Made by a program: the position numbers and the translations under genes. Below, in pieces: positions 60,229 through 64,000 of a DNA stretch of 64,000 bases. The DNA lies in assembly GCF_010731575.1 (NCBI RefSeq), contig NZ_AP022617.1:2666001-2730000 (forward strand), read 5' to 3'. Within the stretch, counting starts at the first letter, position 1. The number at the start of each line of letters is the position of its first letter. The notes below the pieces were generated by a model, which was not told where the DNA came from, did no database searches, and saw only the letters and a list, made by a program, of their open reading frames with translations. The DNA is from Mycolicibacterium monacense (lineage in GTDB: Bacteria; Actinomycetota; Actinomycetes; Mycobacteriales; Mycobacteriaceae).

Positions 60229-61758
60229 ATGGCAGACGACCGGCTGAAATCCTCCGGCGCCACCTACAGCCAGGCCGGCGAAGGGTATTTCGAGAAGCGG
60301 CAACTCAAGCGCACCGCCGGGTTCTGGGGCCTGTGGGGTATCGGCGTCGCGGCCGTCATCTCCGGCGACTTCTCCGGATGGAATTTCGGCATCGGCGAAG
60401 CCGGCTGGGGCGGGCTCGCCGTCGCCTCGGTCCTCATCGTGATCATGTACTTCGGCATGCTGTTCTCGATCGGCGAGATGTCGGCGGCCATGCCGCACAC
60501 CGGCGGCGCCTACTCCTTCGCCCGCGCCTCGATGGGGCCGTGGGGCGGCTTCATCACCGGTTTCGCCGAGACCATCGAATACGTCTTCACCACCGCGGTG
60601 GTGGTGTTCTTCTCCGCCAGCTACGCCGATGCGGTCACCAGCGAACTGTTCGGCCTGAGCATGCCGGGCTGGGTGTGGTGGCTGATCCTCTACGCCATCT
60701 TCGTCGGGTTGAACTCGTGGGGTGCGGCGCTGTCGTTCAAGTTCGCGCTCGTGGTCGCGATCATCTCGATCGGGATCCTGGTGCTGTTCGGCGTGCTGGC
60801 GATCGCCAACGGCGCCGTCGACTTCAGCCGGTTGTTCGACATCGCGCCGGACCCGGCGGCCGCGGGCTCCAGTGACTTCCTGCCCTTCGGCTGGGTCGCG
60901 GTGCTCTACGCGCTGCCGTTCGCGATGTGGTTCTTCCTCGGCATCGAGGAGTTGCCGCTGGCCGCCGAGGAGGCCCACGACCCGGCCCGCGACATCCCGA
61001 AAGCCGGTATCTGGGGGCTGATCTCGCTCGTGGGTTGCGGAGCGATCGTGTTCTTCCTCAACCCGGCGGTGACCGGTTCGGAAGCACTCGGCGCATCCGA
61101 CGAACCGCTGCTCGACGGGTTCCGCGCGTTCCTCCCCGGCAGCCTGGCGGCCGTGTTGTCCGCGTTCGCGCTGATCGGTCTGCTCGCCAGCCTGCAGGGC
61201 ATCATGTACGCCTACGGCCGCAACCTCTACTCACTGAGCCGCGCCGGCTACTACCCGAAGGTGCTGTCGCTGACCGGTTCCCGGCAGACCCCCTACATCG
61301 CGCTGATCCTCGGCGCGGTCATCGGGTTCGTCGCGCTGGTGGTGGTGAGCCTCAACGAGGGGGCGGGCGACGTGGTCCTCAACATCGCGGTGTGGGGTGC
61401 GGTGCTGGCCTACATGCTGCAGATGATCTCGTTCGTGCTGCTGCGCCGCAACTTCCCCAACGCGCGGCGGCCGTGGGTCAGCCCGACCGGCAACGCGGGC
61501 GCGATCGTGGCGCTCGTCATCGCGGCCATCACGTTCGTGGGCGTGCTGGTCAACCCGACCTACCGTCCGGCGGTCATCGCCATCGTCGTCTTCTACGTGA
61601 TCGGCCTGCTGGTGTTCGGGTTCTACGGCCGCCATCGCCTCGTGCTGTCGCCGGAGGAGGAGTACGCGGTCACCGGCGGTCTGCACGGCTACGACCCGGA
61701 GGCCGAGGGTCTGGGCGGCACGATCGAGGACGAGATCCTCAAAGGCCACACCGACTGA
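60229..61758 (+). CDS. APC family amine/amino acid permease (ethanolamine-permease-like)
   Basis: A 509-residue transporter with about 12 transmembrane helices. The APC-superfamily first helix reads LWGIGVAAVISGDFSGWNFG, followed by MPHTGGAYSFARASMGPWGG. In the sixth-helix region FAMWFFLGIEELPLAAEEAHDPARDIPK is close to ethanolamine permeases. ATG at 60229 has a gagga ribosome-binding site. It is divergent from glnA4 and is therefore the likely uptake system for the amine that GlnA4 glutamylates. Confidence 0.92.
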   Translation: MADDRLKSSGATYSQAGEGYFEKRQLKRTAGFWGLWGIGVAAVISGDFSGWNFGIGEAGWGGLAVASVLIVIMYFGMLFSIGEMSAAMPHTGGAYSFARASMGPWGGFITGFAETIEYVFTTAVVVFFSASYADAVTSELFGLSMPGWVWWLILYAIFVGLNSWGAALSFKFALVVAIISIGILVLFGVLAIANGAVDFSRLFDIAPDPAAAGSSDFLPFGWVAVLYALPFAMWFFLGIEELPLAAEEAHDPARDIPKAGIWGLISLVGCGAIVFFLNPAVTGSEALGASDEPLLDGFRAFLPGSLAAVLSAFALIGLLASLQGIMYAYGRNLYSLSRAGYYPKVLSLTGSRQTPYIALILGAVIGFVALVVVSLNEGAGDVVLNIAVWGAVLAYMLQMISFVLLRRNFPNARRPWVSPTGNAGAIVALVIAAITFVGVLVNPTYRPAVIAIVVFYVIGLLVFGFYGRHRLVLSPEEEYAVTGGLHGYDPEAEGLGGTIEDEILKGHTD

Positions 61759-61881
61759 ATGTGAGGTAGGCCATTCGGAGCGCATACACCGTGCGCAACG
61801 GGGGTACCACCCGCGCGTGAGAACGAACGATCCGCGGATGGCGATTCACTCGGCAGCTCCGCGCCCCGAACGCGGCCACGG

Positions 61882-61887
61882 TAGGGT
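61882..61887 (+). promoter_or_regulatory. Putative -10 box of the asnO gene (leaderless)
   Basis: TAGGGT lies exactly 7 bases before ATG 61895, with no ribosome-binding site between them. Confidence 0.55.
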
Positions 61888-61894
61888 CTAAGCG

Positions 61895-63700
61895 ATGTGT
61901 GGAGCCACCGGCGAGGTACGCCTCGACGGCCGAACCCCTGACCTAGCCGCCGTCTCGGCGATGGCCGAGACGTTGTCACCGCGCGGCCCGGACGGCGCAG
62001 GCGCCTGGTCGCAGGGCCGGGTCGCGCTGGGACACCGCCGCCTCAAGATCATCGACCTGTCCGAGGCGGGCGCGCAGCCCATGGTCGACTCCGACCTCGG
62101 CCTGGCCATCGCGTGGAACGGCTGCATCTACAACTATCAGCAGCTGCGTGACGAACTTCGCGGCCACGGCTACAGCTTCTTCTCCACCAGCGACACCGAG
62201 GTGCTGCTCAAGGCCTACCACCACTGGGGCGACCGGTTCGTCGACCGCCTCTACGGGATGTTCGCGTTCGCGATCGTCGAACGCGACAGCGGACGGGTTC
62301 TGCTCGGCCGCGACCGGCTGGGCATCAAACCGCTCTACATCTCCGAGGACGCCCACCGGATCCGCTTCGCCTCGTCGTTGCCCGCCCTGGTCGCCGGCGG
62401 CGGCGTGGACACCCGCATCGATCCGGTCGCGCTGCACCACTACCTGTCCTTCCACTCCGTCGTGCCGCCACCGCTGACGATCCTGCGCGGTGTGAAGAAG
62501 GTGCCGCCGGCGTCGCTGGTCGCCATCGAACCCGACGGCAGGCGCACCACCACGACGTACTGGACCCCGGACTTCACCCGGCACGCCGATCGCGCCGACT
62601 GGTCCGAACAGGACTGGGAGGACGCGGTGCTCACCGCGCTGCGGCGCGCCGTCGAGCGCCGGCTGGTCTCCGACGTGCCGGTGGGGTGTCTGCTGTCGGG
62701 CGGCGTCGACTCGAGCTTGATCGTGGGCCTGCTCGCCGAGGCCGGTCAGACCGGGCTGCAGACCTTCTCGATCGGCTTCGAATCGGTCAACGGCGTGGCC
62801 GGTGACGAGTTCAAGTACTCCGACATCGTCGCGCAGCGGTTCGGCACCGACCACCACCAGATCCGCATCGACACGGCGCGGATGCTGCCCGCCCTCGACG
62901 GTGCGATCGGCGCGATGAGCGAGCCGATGGTCAGCCACGACTGCGTGGCCTTCTACCTGCTCAGCCAGGAGGTGGCCAAGTACGTCAAGGTGGTGCAGTC
63001 GGGTCAGGGCGCCGACGAGGTGTTCGCCGGCTACCACTGGTATCCGCCGATGGCCGAACCCGGCGCCGCATCGGTCGAGGGTTCGGTGGCCAGCTACCGG
63101 GCGGCGTTCTTCGACCGCGACCCGGCGGCCCTCGGCGGGCTCGTCACGCCCCCGTACTTCGCCGACGGCGATCCCAGCGGCCGGTTCGTCACCGAGCACT
63201 TCGCCCGCGAGGGCGCCGCCACCGGGGTGGACCGGGCGCTGCGCCTCGACACCATGGTCATGCTCGTCGACGACCCGGTGAAACGCGTGGACAACATGAC
63301 GATGGCCTGGGGTCTGGAGGGCCGCGTGCCGTTCCTCGACCACGAACTGGTTGAACTGGCCGCCACCTGTCCCCCCGAGTACAAGACCGCCCAGGGCGGT
63401 AAGGGCGTGCTCAAGGAGGCCGCGCGCCGGGTGATCCCGGCCGAGGTCATCGACCGGCCCAAGGGGTACTTCCCGGTTCCCGCGCTCACCCACCTCGAGG
63501 GTCCGTACCTCGACATGGTCCGCGACGCCCTGTCGGCGCCGGCCGCCAAGGAACGCGACCTGTTCCGGCCCGAGGCCGTCGACCGGCTGCTGGCCGATCC
63601 GAACGGCCGGCTCACCCCGCTGCGCGGCAACGAACTGTGGCAGATGGCGCTGCTGGAGCTGTGGCTGCAGCGACACGGGATCACCGGACCGGCCGCATGA
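61895..63700 (+). CDS. N-acetylglutaminylglutamine amidotransferase (AsnB-like)
   Basis: The 601-residue protein has an N-terminal glutamine amidotransferase domain whose nucleophile is Cys2 (MCGATGEV, exposed after Met removal, with SPRGPDGAGAW and LGHRRLKIIDLS). Its C-terminal asparagine-synthetase ATP-pyrophosphatase domain has the P-loop SGGVDSS and the motifs SGQGADEVFAGYHWYPP and RVPFLDHELVELA. The direct coupling to an Ngg-like gene identifies it as the enzyme that amidates N-acetylglutaminylglutamine to NAGGN, an osmoprotectant dipeptide. Length fits that family rather than AsnB proper. Confidence 0.9.
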   Translation: MCGATGEVRLDGRTPDLAAVSAMAETLSPRGPDGAGAWSQGRVALGHRRLKIIDLSEAGAQPMVDSDLGLAIAWNGCIYNYQQLRDELRGHGYSFFSTSDTEVLLKAYHHWGDRFVDRLYGMFAFAIVERDSGRVLLGRDRLGIKPLYISEDAHRIRFASSLPALVAGGGVDTRIDPVALHHYLSFHSVVPPPLTILRGVKKVPPASLVAIEPDGRRTTTTYWTPDFTRHADRADWSEQDWEDAVLTALRRAVERRLVSDVPVGCLLSGGVDSSLIVGLLAEAGQTGLQTFSIGFESVNGVAGDEFKYSDIVAQRFGTDHHQIRIDTARMLPALDGAIGAMSEPMVSHDCVAFYLLSQEVAKYVKVVQSGQGADEVFAGYHWYPPMAEPGAASVEGSVASYRAAFFDRDPAALGGLVTPPYFADGDPSGRFVTEHFAREGAATGVDRALRLDTMVMLVDDPVKRVDNMTMAWGLEGRVPFLDHELVELAATCPPEYKTAQGGKGVLKEAARRVIPAEVIDRPKGYFPVPALTHLEGPYLDMVRDALSAPAAKERDLFRPEAVDRLLADPNGRLTPLRGNELWQMALLELWLQRHGITGPAA

Positions 63701-64000
63701 CCGACCTCGGATCGCACCTCGATCCCGACAGCGACCACACCGAGGCCATCACCCTCGGCCTGCACGACGCGTCGCCACAGCATCTGGTGGACCGGATGGC
63801 CGACGACGTCGTCCTCGAATTGGGTTGGGGCCGACTGATATTCGGTCAGACGTTCGCCGACCCCGAGAAGCTGGCGAAGGTGCTGCAACACGAGGGCCCC
63901 GGACGGCGGGACATCTGCATCTACGCCCGCGAGTCGCACGTGCTGGTGGCCCGCTCACCCTCGGAACTGTTCATCGACCCCAGCCACACCTACCGGTTGC
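63697..64000 (+). CDS. N-acetylglutaminylglutamine synthetase, N-terminal part (cut by window edge)
   Basis: The first 101 codons are present. ATG at 63697 overlaps the amidotransferase stop by 4 bases (ATGA), so translation is coupled. The visible part (EAITLGLHDASPQHLVDRMADDVVLELGWGRLIFGQTF, split, and DICIYARESHVLVARSPSELFIDPSHTYRL) matches the start of Ngg enzymes. These pair an N-terminal acetyltransferase with an ATP-grasp-type ligase; the catalytic domains lie beyond the window. Identification rests partly on the neighbour. Confidence 0.8.
   Translation, partial: MTDLGSHLDPDSDHTEAITLGLHDASPQHLVDRMADDVVLELGWGRLIFGQTFADPEKLAKVLQHEGPGRRDICIYARESHVLVARSPSELFIDPSHTYRL

Overview
The window is high-GC actinobacterial chromosome. 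Gene content and order match the M. tuberculosis block from rnj (Rv2752c) to glnA4 (Rv2860c) with local rearrangements (Rv comparisons are from memory, not from a search). Extra genes such as a Tat-type class A beta-lactamase next to the M16 peptidase, a CbiMNQO transporter and N-acetylglutaminylglutamine genes point to an environmental, rapidly growing Mycobacterium (Mycolicibacterium). No rRNA, tRNA, CRISPR array or insertion sequence was seen.

Layout. 0-5.4 kb: RNase J (cut by the window edge), dapA, thyX, a YcaQ-like protein, folA, thyA and a dienelactone hydrolase. 5.4-10.4 kb is the most accessory-looking part: a TetR regulator diverges from a 747-residue four-module protein (two split barrels, hemerythrin, SRPBCC). 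An intact flavodoxin-like gene lies beside them, and the two halves of a second flavodoxin-like gene flank the whole insert. 10.4-16 kb: dapB, a 13E12/HNH gene with a perfect SOS box, the aldR/ald pair, a YchJ-like protein, beta-lactamase and PepR. 17-25 kb: pnp, rpsO, ribF, an MntR-like regulator, a CBS protein, truB, pptT and a metallophosphoesterase. 25-30 kb: a DUF3558-like exported protein, a CocE-type hydrolase, two small conserved proteins, an enoyl-CoA hydratase and a MerR/methyltransferase pair. 30-38 kb: the translation and transcription operon rimP-nusA-ylxR-infB-rbfA-nrnA-dinF. 38-52 kb: proS, efpA, the corrinoid genes cysG-cobB-cobO-chelatase, mqo, a hydrolase and mycothione reductase. 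52-55 kb: cbiMNQO with an ArsR regulator. 55-62 kb: a gamma-glutamylation pathway (glnA4, amidohydrolase, aldehyde dehydrogenase, SDR, GntR) divergent from an APC permease. 61.9 kb to the end: the amidotransferase and synthetase for N-acetylglutaminylglutamine amide, the second cut by the window edge.

Genes that work together. Nickel/cobalt uptake (cbiMNQO), a corrin-type metallochelatase and cobalamin side-chain enzymes lie within 12 kb. The permease, glnA4 and its neighbours form a complete-looking route for taking up an amine, gamma-glutamylating it, oxidising it and releasing glutamate. Many genes overlap by 1-4 bases, implying translational coupling. Many others have a TAnnnT -10 box only 6-8 bases before the start codon, which predicts leaderless mRNAs. 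This pattern was used to choose several start codons.
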